Shown here piece after piece: positions 32,084 to 40,361 of a stretch of 64,000 nt of DNA. The position numbers and the translations under genes are program-made. The stretch is from Pseudanabaena sp. lw0831 (GTDB lineage Bacteria; Cyanobacteriota; Cyanobacteriia; Pseudanabaenales; Pseudanabaenaceae), in contig NZ_BBJB01000050.1 of the NCBI RefSeq assembly GCF_016584665.1, positions 1 through 64,000 of the forward strand, in the 5' to 3' direction. Under the pieces are notes generated by a model. The model ran no database searches, was not told the origin of the DNA, and saw only the letters and a program-made list of their open reading frames with translations. Each line of letters opens with the position of its first letter. Positions within the stretch are counted from its first letter, which is position 1.

Positions 32084-32126
32084 CCAAAAACTGCACCGCC
32101 CGCGCTGCGGGCGGCGCAGTTTTTGG
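32084..32126. terminator. GC-rich hairpin ahead of pilT
   Basis: AAAAACTGCACCGCCCGC pairs with GCGGGCGGCGCAGTTTTT around GCT, one mismatch. A-run on the left and T-run on the right allow termination in both directions. It stands between the divergent map and pilT genes, so it most probably protects against read-through of unannotated transcripts or is one of the repeat palindromes common in this genome. Confidence 0.6.
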
Positions 32127-32214
32127 GGTTTTATATTTAATCGAGTGTAGTTACTTAGCAAAAAGCTCCTCATCAAACCTGATCGCCAACTACAGCACTT
32201 TTCGAGGTTCAACT

Positions 32215-33645
32215 ATGACGCAATCTGGGATGCCTCCCGTACCGCCGCCCTCCTCTGGTGGTGGTGTGCCACTGCCACGTACAAACCCCGCCGCAACCGC
32301 CCAGCAGCGTGTCGCTCCTCCTACCAATCCTCAAGCCCCTCCCAATCCCCAAGCAGCACAACAAGCTCGTGCAGCGCTTACTCCTGCACAGCAGCAACAA
32401 GCAATGGCTGCACAGCAAGCTCGTGCGGCCGCCGCCGCCCGTCAAGCTCAGATGTCAATCCCGACAGATACGCAAGTCACTAGCGTGCCACCGCCACCAA
32501 ATCCTCGTCCGCCAATTCGTCCGGGTCCACCGCCAAACTTACCTGGGCTAGGTGTACCAGCGATTTTGCAGCGTACTACGGGACAGCCAACCCTCGCGCA
32601 GATTGTCAAAGATGCTCATGAACAAGGATGTTCTGATGTTCATGCGGGGATAAATGAACCAGTTCGATTTCGGAGTCGGGGCTTAATGGTTACACAGGAG
32701 CAATATCCTGTTCCAGACAAGCAGACCTTTGACACTTGGCTGACGGAAATTATGGATGATAAGCAAATCCAGCAATTTCGGGACACTTTAGAATTTGATG
32801 GTGCTACTCAGTACGAATTTGCCCGTTGTCGGATCAATGTTTTTGATTCGTTGCGTGGCTCGGCGATGGTACTGCGACTGATTCCTCTAAAGATTCTGTC
32901 GATTGATCAGTTGGGATTGCCAGAGGTATTCCGTGAACTTTGCTATACCCATAAAGGGTTAATTCTGGTAACTGGCCCAACTGGTTCAGGAAAATCCACC
33001 ACCTTGGCGGCGATGGTGGACTTCATCAATACGGAAATGCAGAAGCATTTGATTTCTATTGAAGATCCGATTGAATTTGTGCATCAAAGTAAAAAGGCGC
33101 TGATCAAACAACGGGAAGTTGGCATCCATACTCTGAAGTTTGACAATGCCTTGAAGGCAGCTTTGCGCGAAGATCCCGACATCATTCTGATTGGGGAAAT
33201 GCGTGACAAAGAAACCGTTAACACGGCGCTGAAGGCTGCTCAAACTGGTCACTTAGTATTTGGAACACTGCACACTAACAGTGCGGTTAAAACGATTGAG
33301 CGGATTCTCAACCTTTATGAACCTGAACAGCAAGCTCCAATGCGGATTCAAGTTTCTGAATCTTTGGTAGGAGTTATTGCTCAATCGCTGGTGCGGACTA
33401 CGGATGGCAAGCGAGCGGCGGTTCATGAAATCATGATCAATACTGATGCTGTGCGTGACTACATCAAGCGCGGTGAAGTGGATGAGATTGAAGCCCTAAT
33501 TCCTAAATGTACCTATGAGGGAATGGTAAACATGAACCAATCACTTTATAAGCTCTACGAAGATGGTCGGATTACCGAAGAAACCGCTGTAGAGAACTCT
33601 CCTAAGCCAAATGAAATGGCGCAAATGTTGCGTGGTCGTATGTAA
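32215..33645 (+). CDS. pilT: PilT, twitching-motility retraction ATPase
   Basis: A 476-residue hexameric ATPase that drives type IV pilus retraction. The first ~115 residues are low-complexity Pro/Ala/Gln (AQQARAALTPAQQQQAMAAQ). The N-terminal PAS-like domain follows (IVKDAHEQGCSDVHAGINEP). Walker A GPTGSGKST is at residues 254-262. The Asp box LREDPDIILIGEMRD and His box TGHLVFGTLHTNSAVKTIERI are intact, and the C-terminal AQSLVRTTDGKRAAVHEIM is as in PilT. pilB and pilC, often adjacent in cyanobacteria, are not here. The long low-complexity head is unusual in length. Confidence 0.95.
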   Translation: MTQSGMPPVPPPSSGGGVPLPRTNPAATAQQRVAPPTNPQAPPNPQAAQQARAALTPAQQQQAMAAQQARAAAAARQAQMSIPTDTQVTSVPPPPNPRPPIRPGPPPNLPGLGVPAILQRTTGQPTLAQIVKDAHEQGCSDVHAGINEPVRFRSRGLMVTQEQYPVPDKQTFDTWLTEIMDDKQIQQFRDTLEFDGATQYEFARCRINVFDSLRGSAMVLRLIPLKILSIDQLGLPEVFRELCYTHKGLILVTGPTGSGKSTTLAAMVDFINTEMQKHLISIEDPIEFVHQSKKALIKQREVGIHTLKFDNALKAALREDPDIILIGEMRDKETVNTALKAAQTGHLVFGTLHTNSAVKTIERILNLYEPEQQAPMRIQVSESLVGVIAQSLVRTTDGKRAAVHEIMINTDAVRDYIKRGEVDEIEALIPKCTYEGMVNMNQSLYKLYEDGRITEETAVENSPKPNEMAQMLRGRM

Positions 33646-33720
33646 AAAATAGTAATTGTACTTCGGGGTGGACACTATAATTGCCCCTAGAAAGCTAACA
33701 ATGCTACTTACGTATCTCAA

Positions 33721-33759
33721 TTGATAAGGTTGCATCCCTACGGGATGCAACCTTATCAA
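33721..33759 (+). terminator. 18-bp hairpin with T-run after pilT
   Basis: TTGATAAGGTTGCATCCC (33721-33738), loop TAC, GGGATGCAACCTTATCAA (33742-33759), then TTTTTT. A strong intrinsic terminator about 75 bases after the pilT stop. Confidence 0.85.
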
Positions 33760-33810
33760 TTTTTTATGCGATTTGAATTGGGCGATTTGTTGGGTAGACC
33801 TAATACCAAA

Positions 33811-34043
33811 TCACAAAAGAGAGGCAACAGATAGAGCGTCCAGTATGGAATCTCTACCGACAAGGGAAGCAATGACAGATTTAGTCATCTCGGAGAGACG
33901 ATTCTTGAGCAAAAGCCGCAACTCATCCATGTTTTTGGGTAAGGCAAAGCGCAACCCTTGCTTCAAATGTAACCAGACCCGCTCAATCGGGTTTAATTCG
34001 GGAGAATGAGCAGGTTGAAATATCAAAATGATATATTGAGTTA
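33811..34043 (-). pseudogene. IS630-type transposase, C-terminal fragment
   Basis: The minus strand reads IILIFQPAHSPELNPIERVW, then LHLKQGLRFALPKNMDELRL, ending at 33811. PAHSPELNPIE with its catalytic Glu is the third acidic motif of IS630 transposases. The upstream two thirds are missing; sequence to the right of about 34043 is unrelated. Not clearly the missing half of the fragment at 1-331, which is N-terminal; direction is the same. Confidence 0.85.
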
Positions 34044-34255
34044 GGTGCGATCGCTTTTTGCGGGGTTGTGGCTGGAGCGATCGCGGTTTGTTGAGATTGA
34101 ATTGGGGGCGATCGCTTTATACCAATCCTCGAAAATATCGGCACACTTTTTAGAACTCAAAAACTAGCCCAGTAAGGTTTTTGAGTTCTAGAAATGACGT
34201 TACAATTTTGAGGATCGGGACAACTCAATCTATCCAGCTATCCATAGAAATTTTC
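34044..34255. other. Non-coding stretch with nested inverted repeats
   Basis: Two HIP1 sites, then a hairpin TAGAACTCAAAAAC (34151-34164) with GTTTTTGAGTTCTA (34177-34190). It is enclosed by a weaker inverted pair (ATCCTCGAAAAT near 34126 and ATTTTGAGGAT near 34206). It may be a small miniature element and may also terminate the minus-strand M16 gene, which ends at 34256. Confidence 0.5.
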
Positions 34256-35731
34256 TCATAAATCAGTAATAACATTAACAGCCTTCTTTTTCCGCTTACG
34301 CCGCCACACTCTATACACAATCCATCCTCCCAAAATGACTACGATCGCTCCAGCAACTTGCAAGCCAAAGATTAAAGTGATTGCAGGTTGATGTATCCCC
34401 ACAAAGCGACGCTGCGGCACAAAGTAGGTTTGCACAACTCGCACCAGATCCTGAGCCGAAACCTTCTCAATCTCAGTGACATAATCTGGAACAGGTTCCG
34501 TATCTGAAAGTATTGCTGACCAATACATCAACGAATCCGCGATCGCGCCATTACTCTCCCTAGAGATTGACCAAGAGCGAATCAAACTCGTTTTCGCCTC
34601 TGCCAAACGTTTTGCATCTATCTTCCCTTGGCGTACATTCTCAATATAGCTATCCACAAGCTGCAAAATCGTATCGCGATGCTTCTCCTCAGAGCGAGTA
34701 GTAACGGCAAAATATCCCACGTCACGATAGCTGCTATTAAATGCTGACAGACTGTAAACCAATCCCCGCTTTGTGCGAATTTCTTCAGACAGATCGCGAC
34801 TCATCATTTTTGCTAAAACATCAAGACTCCAGCGATCGCTATGTCCATCTCCAACAGTTCGCGTACCAGTGACTAAGCGAATCTGATCGTTGAGCATTGG
34901 CCCTGCAACCTTGACTCGATAAGCTCCTCTATCAGCCGCAGATGCTGTCACAATGTCTGTAGGCTTACCCTGCGATCGCAAATCACCAAAGTACCTTGCT
35001 ACCATAGGTTGCAACTTCGATGCTTCAACATTGCCAACCACGATTAGAGTCGCATTTTTGGTGTTGTAATATTGCTTATAATAATCCAGCAACATATTGC
35101 GATCGATCCGCTTTAGCGAATCCTCTTCCCCAATAACCGTCATCGTCAAAGTTGAATTTGGGAATAGCGCTTTTTCTACCTCGCGCCATAAGTCATAACC
35201 ATATCCCCATGCTTCCAATTGGTTGATGAACCATCCATATTGTCCTCCCTTCTCTTGAAAAACAACATGACGTTCTTTTTCAACCTTATTCGCAGGAAAT
35301 GTCGGATGAAAAACTATCTGTGATAGCCAATCCAAAGCGATTTCAACATCGAGATCGGCAACCTGAGCATAGTAGCCAGTCTGCTCTTTATTTGTCCAAC
35401 CATTCCACGATCCACCAATATTCGCGATCGTATCTTTAACTTGTTCCTCGGTCCAACGCTCTGTACCTGTAAAGACCATATGCTCAACATAATGGGAAAT
35501 TCCATTATTAAAGGCTGTCTCATTTCGCGAACCAGTTTGGATCACTAGATAAACGATCGCAGATTTGCTGTCAGGACGATATTGATGCCACACCCGCAAA
35601 CCATTCTCTAGCTGATAACGATTCAACGGAATTGGAGGATTAGACTTAGCCGCTAGCACTGTAGGCGCAAAAGCTGTCACCATAGATAAAAGAAACAGTG
35701 GCAGTAAAATAAAATCACGAATTAACTTCAT
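34256..35731 (-). CDS. M16-family zinc peptidase, secreted and membrane-anchored
   Basis: A 491-residue insulinase-type peptidase. A signal peptide (FILLPLFLLSMVTAFAPTVLA) is followed by the catalytic domain with the inverted zinc motif H-x2-E-H in GISHYVEHMVFTGT, and the third ligand region ERHVVFQEKGG (Glu). A second M16 half follows (NATLIVVGNVEASKLQPMV; LSEEIRTKRGLVYSLSAF). A C-terminal TM helix (ITLIFGLQVAGAIVVILGGWIVY) and a basic tail anchor it. It probably degrades peptides in the periplasm. It is preceded by a Rieske oxygenase gene with a 4-base gap, so the two likely share a transcript. Confidence 0.9.
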   Translation of the reverse strand: MKLIRDFILLPLFLLSMVTAFAPTVLAAKSNPPIPLNRYQLENGLRVWHQYRPDSKSAIVYLVIQTGSRNETAFNNGISHYVEHMVFTGTERWTEEQVKDTIANIGGSWNGWTNKEQTGYYAQVADLDVEIALDWLSQIVFHPTFPANKVEKERHVVFQEKGGQYGWFINQLEAWGYGYDLWREVEKALFPNSTLTMTVIGEEDSLKRIDRNMLLDYYKQYYNTKNATLIVVGNVEASKLQPMVARYFGDLRSQGKPTDIVTASAADRGAYRVKVAGPMLNDQIRLVTGTRTVGDGHSDRWSLDVLAKMMSRDLSEEIRTKRGLVYSLSAFNSSYRDVGYFAVTTRSEEKHRDTILQLVDSYIENVRQGKIDAKRLAEAKTSLIRSWSISRESNGAIADSLMYWSAILSDTEPVPDYVTEIEKVSAQDLVRVVQTYFVPQRRFVGIHQPAITLIFGLQVAGAIVVILGGWIVYRVWRRKRKKKAVNVITDL

Positions 35732-35735
35732 ATCG

Positions 35736-36854
35736 TCACGAAGAGGTTGCTATGGTAGGTACTTCCTGCATCACCCATGAATTTGCCAGTTCAGGATTTT
35801 CGCGTCTTGCAGGAGAAGGAATGACTAACGCTCTCATATTGGCATATTCAGATTGAATGAGAGAAGTATCGATCTCCCAACCCATATCAATATACTTGTT
35901 CCTCATTTTCCGAAAATCAATTTGAATTGCATCGCTCCGTACATGCAATTCTGCGCTGAGGTCATAAGGGACTACTTGAGGACGTTGCTCTGAAACCGTC
36001 TGGCGATCTTCATCAAAAATCTTGATGACACGACCTACGCTATCGCGATCAAATAATTTATTAGTAAAGAAGCTGCGTAACTGGAGCCAAAGACTGCGCG
36101 TATGATGATCACTGACTGGTAAATGGCATACATAGAGGACAAAATCACCGATGGGCAAACATACCTGTAATCGAGTAATGTTGGGCATCCGATAGCCACC
36201 AGTTGTTTTTACAGGTGGACGTTCCTTACCACCGCGCAACAGTCCCCACATCCCTGAGGGTGGTGGCGGGTTTAGATATACGGTCGCATCACCGCCCCAT
36301 TCTAACTTCTCAACTTCATAGCTTTCTACCTCAGGCTCATCGCGGTTACCAAAACTGCCAGCATGAACAAAGGGAGCATGAGCTATATCCATTCCGTTTT
36401 CCACGGCACGAGTATAATTCACATCCCATTCGTAATCTCCCCACAACGGCTTGTACTTAGGATCTTCATATTCCGAAAAGACAGGCATAGGCGGACGTTC
36501 AGCTTCAGGTAAATCGCCTAGGAAAGCCCAGATAAAACCGTATTTCTCCTCTGTTGGATAGCTATCTAAACGTGCCTTACGTGGAATTTGAATATCTTCT
36601 TGGTAAGATGGAATCTTTACACAAGTGCCATCGGATTTATATTCCCAGCCGTGATAGGGGCATACAACAGAGTCATGTTTCACGCAGCCACTACTTAACG
36701 CGCCTCCTCGATGAACACACAAATCACTCATGGCGATCGCTTTATGCTTACTGTTGCGATAAACGACCAGTTCTTGTCCCAGAGCTGTCACACGAATCGG
36801 CTTTTCTTTCGCCTCTGTACTCAAGCATAAGGCATACCAAAAGTTCTTTAACAT
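35736..36854 (-). CDS. Rieske-type mononuclear iron oxygenase
   Basis: About 372 residues from the ATG at 36854 (MLKNFWYALCLSTEAKEKPI). The Rieske 2Fe-2S ligands are in CVHRGGALS and CPYHGWEY (C-x-H-x~17-C-x2-H). The catalytic iron site has NGMDIAHAPFVHAG (D-x2-H-x4-H with the bridging N/D). The form resembles oxygenases of the pheophorbide/Ptc52/vanillate demethylase group; the substrate cannot be named. C-terminal half is typical (TRSLWLQLRSFFTNKLFDRD). It stands at the start of a two-gene unit with the M16 peptidase. Confidence 0.9.
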   Translation of the reverse strand: MLKNFWYALCLSTEAKEKPIRVTALGQELVVYRNSKHKAIAMSDLCVHRGGALSSGCVKHDSVVCPYHGWEYKSDGTCVKIPSYQEDIQIPRKARLDSYPTEEKYGFIWAFLGDLPEAERPPMPVFSEYEDPKYKPLWGDYEWDVNYTRAVENGMDIAHAPFVHAGSFGNRDEPEVESYEVEKLEWGGDATVYLNPPPPSGMWGLLRGGKERPPVKTTGGYRMPNITRLQVCLPIGDFVLYVCHLPVSDHHTRSLWLQLRSFFTNKLFDRDSVGRVIKIFDEDRQTVSEQRPQVVPYDLSAELHVRSDAIQIDFRKMRNKYIDMGWEIDTSLIQSEYANMRALVIPSPARRENPELANSWVMQEVPTIATSS

Positions 36855-36901
36855 CCTGATTTTGCTTTCACAGAAACTACTGCACGCAGTATATCGCAAT
36901 C

Positions 36902-36957
36902 CCAAATGGTTTGTGAGAGAGTGTCATTTCGGGACACCCTTTCACAAACCATTTGGG
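36902..36957. repeat. Inverted repeat between divergent genes
   Basis: CCCAAATGGTTTGTGA (36902-36917) is repeated in reverse complement at 36942-36957, with 24 bases between that themselves pair in part (GTGTCATTTCGGGACACC). It lies in the gap of about 175 bases between the Rieske oxygenase start and the pentapeptide gene. A long palindrome of this kind may be a repeat element or a transcription barrier. Confidence 0.75.
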
Positions 36958-37029
36958 GGTTTGGATTTGACTGGCGACAACCATGTGGTAATAAAGTATT
37001 ATCTATTGCTGATTTTGACTGGGAATAAC

Positions 37030-39312
37030 ATGCCACAAAACTTTGCAGGCGAATATTTGCGCGGACGTTCTTTTAAAGGACAAGACTTGACAGGAGCTAA
37101 CTTTAGTCGTGCGGATATTCGTAGCGCCGACTTTACAGGGGCAAATCTCACGGATGCAAATTTTACTAACGCCAAAGCAGGTTTGACCGATGCTCGGAAA
37201 GCGATCGCCATAATAGGATTGGTCGCCCTTGCTAGTGTGACAGGTATTTTCTCGTTTTTTCTGAGTACGGCGATCGCTAGAGAGACGACAGCAAGAACGG
37301 GGATAGAGACCATTCCTGGCACGCTTTTACTGATTGTGCTAGCTTTTGGGACTCAAGTTACTTTGCGGCAAGGCTTCAGTGTCCTAGATGGTTTCTTGTT
37401 TAATGGCATGGTAGTAACAACAGTCATGGCAACTTCAATCATTGCTTCTCATCGTTTGTTAAGTGAGTCGCTAGCTACCAGTACTCTTGCCATACTTTTG
37501 GCATTCGTAATCGCTAGATGTGTGGCGGCGATCGTTGCAAGTGCGGAGATGATTCGGGGGAAAGCTATGGGCGCATTTGTCGGCGCGATCGCGATCGTGG
37601 CTGCCTTCATCGGATGCCAGTTCGCCAATGCCCCTGCATGGAGTTCTTTGGGCGCAGTGGGTTTAGGAATATATGTGGCGGTGCGGGCTGTAGCAGGTGA
37701 TGTAGAACATACTGCCATTCATAATTTTGCAGTAGCCATTGCCGCATTTTTAGGAACTAGCTTTCGTGAGGCAGATCTCACCAATACCAATTTTTCTCAA
37801 GCCCGATTAAATAGTGCCGACTTTAGAAAAGCAATTTTGATGCGATCGCGCTTTTATGAAACCGAGCAGCTATTGCTAGCGAGAGTAGATCGTGGCTCGA
37901 TTTTGAGCCAGCCAGCCTTATTGCATCTATTGGTCACAGGTAATGGCAGAAAGCAATCCTATGTGGGGATGGACTTTCAAGGGGCAAATCTAATTGGAGC
38001 CGACCTCATTGGAGCAAATTTAAGGGAAGTAGACTTGCGCGGCGCTACTTTAAAAAGTGCAAATTTGGAAAGTGCCAATCTCACCTTGACCAATGCTGTT
38101 GGTACAGATTTTAGCAACGCTCTATTTACAGGAATCTGTCTGGATCGATGGACTATTGATGCTACTACTAATCTCACACAGGTTGACTGTCGTTATATCT
38201 ATTTGCAGTCTGTTTTAACGCAAGATTTAACACAAGACAGTCGATTGGAACGCATACCAACTCAAGGCGACTGGCTATCAGGAGAATTTACCCGCCTGTA
38301 TACAGTCGCCGATCGCCAATCTGAAAGTGTCTTTGATTCGACATCGTTAGATGAGTCGGCGATTAATCGCGATGAGATCTTAGCTAGTCTGATGATTTTG
38401 ATACAGGTCGCGATCGCAGACAATCATATAGATGAGCAAGAAAAAGCGATTCTAGAAGATGCAATTGCTGCTCTGGATCTTCAAGAAGAGATTACGCTTG
38501 AACGACTTTTAGAAGAGCATATTTCCATCAATGATCTGCTTAACAAAATCAATAGTCCCTTGATCAAAGAGCAGTTATATCAATCAGCCTACATCATGGC
38601 AAAATCCGATAGTGATGTCAGTAGACCAGAAACAGAACTCTTGCGGATGATCCAAGATAAATTTACATTGGCAGATGGCACGGTTGAGAAACTGACAGCG
38701 ATCGTCGATGCTGCTCAAAACATGTCGATTTCAGAGCAAATGGAAGCGATCGCCGATCCTGAGAAGCGCGAACTAGCAGTTAATACCAATGTGCGCCTAT
38801 TTGCAATTATGCACGCTGTGGGTGGCGCGATGCCCACCCCTGGATTTGCCACCGTCAGTCATTTGATGATTTATAAAGATCAGGTAGAGCTAGTACAGAA
38901 AATTGGCAAAATTTGGGGATATCCAGCGAACCATGCTTCTCCAGATTTTAATAAAGTTGTGTTTGGTAGTGTGGGTGCTACGGCGGCAAGAATTGCACTC
39001 TCAAATATCGTACTTCTGATCCCTGTAGCTGGGAGCATTATCAGCGGTTCTGCGGCCTTTAGTATGACTTGGGCAATTGGTAACCTCGCAAATCAATATT
39101 TTGCTGAAGGCTGCGAAATCGATGATGTGACGCTAGCAGAACTATTTTCTAACGCTAAATCTGAAGGAAAACGCACTTTTCAAGATCTGCAAAAGGCAAT
39201 TGCTGACAAGCAGAAAGAACTCACACCTGCGATCGCGGCTTTGCAAGAGAAATTTAAAGCAGGAAAGATTAGTGAAAATGATTATATTCGTGAGATCAAA
39301 GAAATCGCGTAA
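37030..39312 (+). CDS. Pentapeptide-repeat / membrane / TerB-like fusion protein
   Basis: About 760 residues. I choose the ATG at 37030 (MPQNFAGEYLRGRSFKGQDL); the frame open from 36862 would run through the palindrome. Order: pentapeptide repeats (A/D-L/F-x-x pattern, SFKGQDLTGANFSRADIRSA), about seven hydrophobic segments (residues about 60-220), more pentapeptides, a region ASLMILIQVAIADNHIDEQEKAIL that resembles a TerB-type helical domain with acidic residues, then GATAARIALSNIVLLIPVAGSI, a possible hydrophobic GTPase-linked type segment, and a basic helical tail. Likely a membrane stress or tellurite-resistance related protein; function unknown. Confidence 0.8.
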   Translation: MPQNFAGEYLRGRSFKGQDLTGANFSRADIRSADFTGANLTDANFTNAKAGLTDARKAIAIIGLVALASVTGIFSFFLSTAIARETTARTGIETIPGTLLLIVLAFGTQVTLRQGFSVLDGFLFNGMVVTTVMATSIIASHRLLSESLATSTLAILLAFVIARCVAAIVASAEMIRGKAMGAFVGAIAIVAAFIGCQFANAPAWSSLGAVGLGIYVAVRAVAGDVEHTAIHNFAVAIAAFLGTSFREADLTNTNFSQARLNSADFRKAILMRSRFYETEQLLLARVDRGSILSQPALLHLLVTGNGRKQSYVGMDFQGANLIGADLIGANLREVDLRGATLKSANLESANLTLTNAVGTDFSNALFTGICLDRWTIDATTNLTQVDCRYIYLQSVLTQDLTQDSRLERIPTQGDWLSGEFTRLYTVADRQSESVFDSTSLDESAINRDEILASLMILIQVAIADNHIDEQEKAILEDAIAALDLQEEITLERLLEEHISINDLLNKINSPLIKEQLYQSAYIMAKSDSDVSRPETELLRMIQDKFTLADGTVEKLTAIVDAAQNMSISEQMEAIADPEKRELAVNTNVRLFAIMHAVGGAMPTPGFATVSHLMIYKDQVELVQKIGKIWGYPANHASPDFNKVVFGSVGATAARIALSNIVLLIPVAGSIISGSAAFSMTWAIGNLANQYFAEGCEIDDVTLAELFSNAKSEGKRTFQDLQKAIADKQKELTPAIAALQEKFKAGKISENDYIREIKEIA

Positions 39313-39323
39313 GCGAGCACCAC

Positions 39324-39372
39324 AATAATTTTTTTGAAAGTGTTGCGAAGCAACACTTTCAAAAAAATTATT
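39324..39372 (+). terminator. 23-bp perfect hairpin
   Basis: 39324-39346 (starts AATAATTTTTTTGAAAG) is fully complementary to 39350-39372 around the loop GAA. It stands 12 bases after the stop of the pentapeptide gene and ends in an A-rich strand. Terminator or palindromic repeat of the family seen at 29185, 40217 and 53669. Confidence 0.8.
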
Positions 39373-39437
39373 GATTCGGGTTTAAGCGCAAAGCGCTGTA
39401 AGAGGCTCATGCCCAGAGTATAATCTTAAGGTAATAA

Positions 39438-39492
39438 TTAAACCCAAAATTATTGCGTCGGGCTACGCCAGACGTAATAATTTTGGGTTTAA
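39438..39492. repeat. Second palindrome in the gap before the DUF3318 gene
   Basis: TTAAACCCAAAATTATTGCGTC (39438-39459) pairs with 39471-39492 with one mismatch around 11 bases. The arms read ACCCAAAA / TTTTGGGT as in the hairpin at 53669. Gap of 262 bases (39313-39574) otherwise holds no gene. Confidence 0.7.
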
Positions 39493-39574
39493 TAAAGTGC
39501 AAGTAGTTAAAACTTATACTAAAATCTAGATTTAGTGATAAGTCCCCAAAAATTCTGAACTTTGACGAAGATTC

Positions 39575-40207
39575 ATGCCATCTCCAACTTCTTCCTCCCT
39601 CCGAAATACCTTTGCCAGAACTGAGATCCGCCGTCTGCAAGACTTGCTGCCGCCAGAGTTACAGGCATGGGTAAAAGTGCTTAATGCTGATGGTGTCCGC
39701 CCACCCCTAATCGCCTGTGAAGAAGCTGGCGGCGATGAAGTGGTGATTTTAGTCGATATGGTGCGCTGGGAACGTATGGCTGAGGATCAGCGCAATTTGC
39801 TGTATTGGCATGAGGTCGCCCGTATTCAAAATGACGCAGTGCCAAAAGATGGCTGGGAAGTCGCAGCACTAGCGATCGGGCTAGGTGGTGCGGTTGGTGA
39901 ACTTTGGGTACAAAACGGTTTACTATTTGTGCTGGCGCTGGGTATTTGTGGTGTGGCAGGGTTTCAGCTATGGCGCAAGGGAACTAGCAAAAAAGACATT
40001 CGTAACTTGATCGAGGCTGATCAAGGCGCAATTCGCCTAGCTGTTCGTAATGGCTATCCTTTGCCTGCGGCTTATAAAAGTTTAGGCAGTGGGCTGAAGA
40101 TTATGCTCAGTGATGCGTCAAAGGGGCGATCGCGTACATTGATCGAAAAGCGTCTGGATGCATTACGCAATGAGGCAAATAAAGCCAGACAAAATTACGG
40201 AAATTAA
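39575..40207 (+). CDS. DUF3318-type cyanobacterial protein
   Basis: A 210-residue protein. The helical N-terminal part has EIRRLQDLLPPELQAWVKVL and, further, RNLLYWHEVARIQ; a TM pair follows (VAALAIGLGGAVGELWVQNG; LFVLALGICGVAGFQLW). The C-terminus is basic and helical (ASKGRSRTLIEKRLDALRNE). It matches the DUF3318 family of cyanobacteria and chloroplast-related lineages as I remember it. Function unknown. A short terminator follows directly. Confidence 0.85.
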   Translation: MPSPTSSSLRNTFARTEIRRLQDLLPPELQAWVKVLNADGVRPPLIACEEAGGDEVVILVDMVRWERMAEDQRNLLYWHEVARIQNDAVPKDGWEVAALAIGLGGAVGELWVQNGLLFVLALGICGVAGFQLWRKGTSKKDIRNLIEADQGAIRLAVRNGYPLPAAYKSLGSGLKIMLSDASKGRSRTLIEKRLDALRNEANKARQNYGN

Positions 40208-40216
40208 ATACCAACA

Positions 40217-40249
40217 AAAAAACAGGACGCAAAGCGTCCTGTTTTTTTA
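40217..40249 (+). terminator. Intrinsic terminator after the DUF3318 gene
   Basis: AAAAAAACAGGACGC, loop AAA, GCGTCCTGTTTTTTT. 15 bp perfect, with T-run. Can act in both directions. Confidence 0.9.
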
Positions 40250-40361
40250 AATATCTTAGCGATCGCAAGCTTTCTGCTTGTTTAAAACAGATATAGCTCT
40301 AATCATTAGTGCTAAAATCCTCAAGATTATCTAATATCGCTGTTGATACGCTCGCTATGTA

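Noticed and set aside
1-34043. The IS630 N-terminal fragment at the left edge and the C-terminal fragment at 33.8 kb as two ends of one split element
   Set aside because: Both are common families; the pieces are 33 kb apart across the tRNA border and the middle part is missing, so a link cannot be supported.
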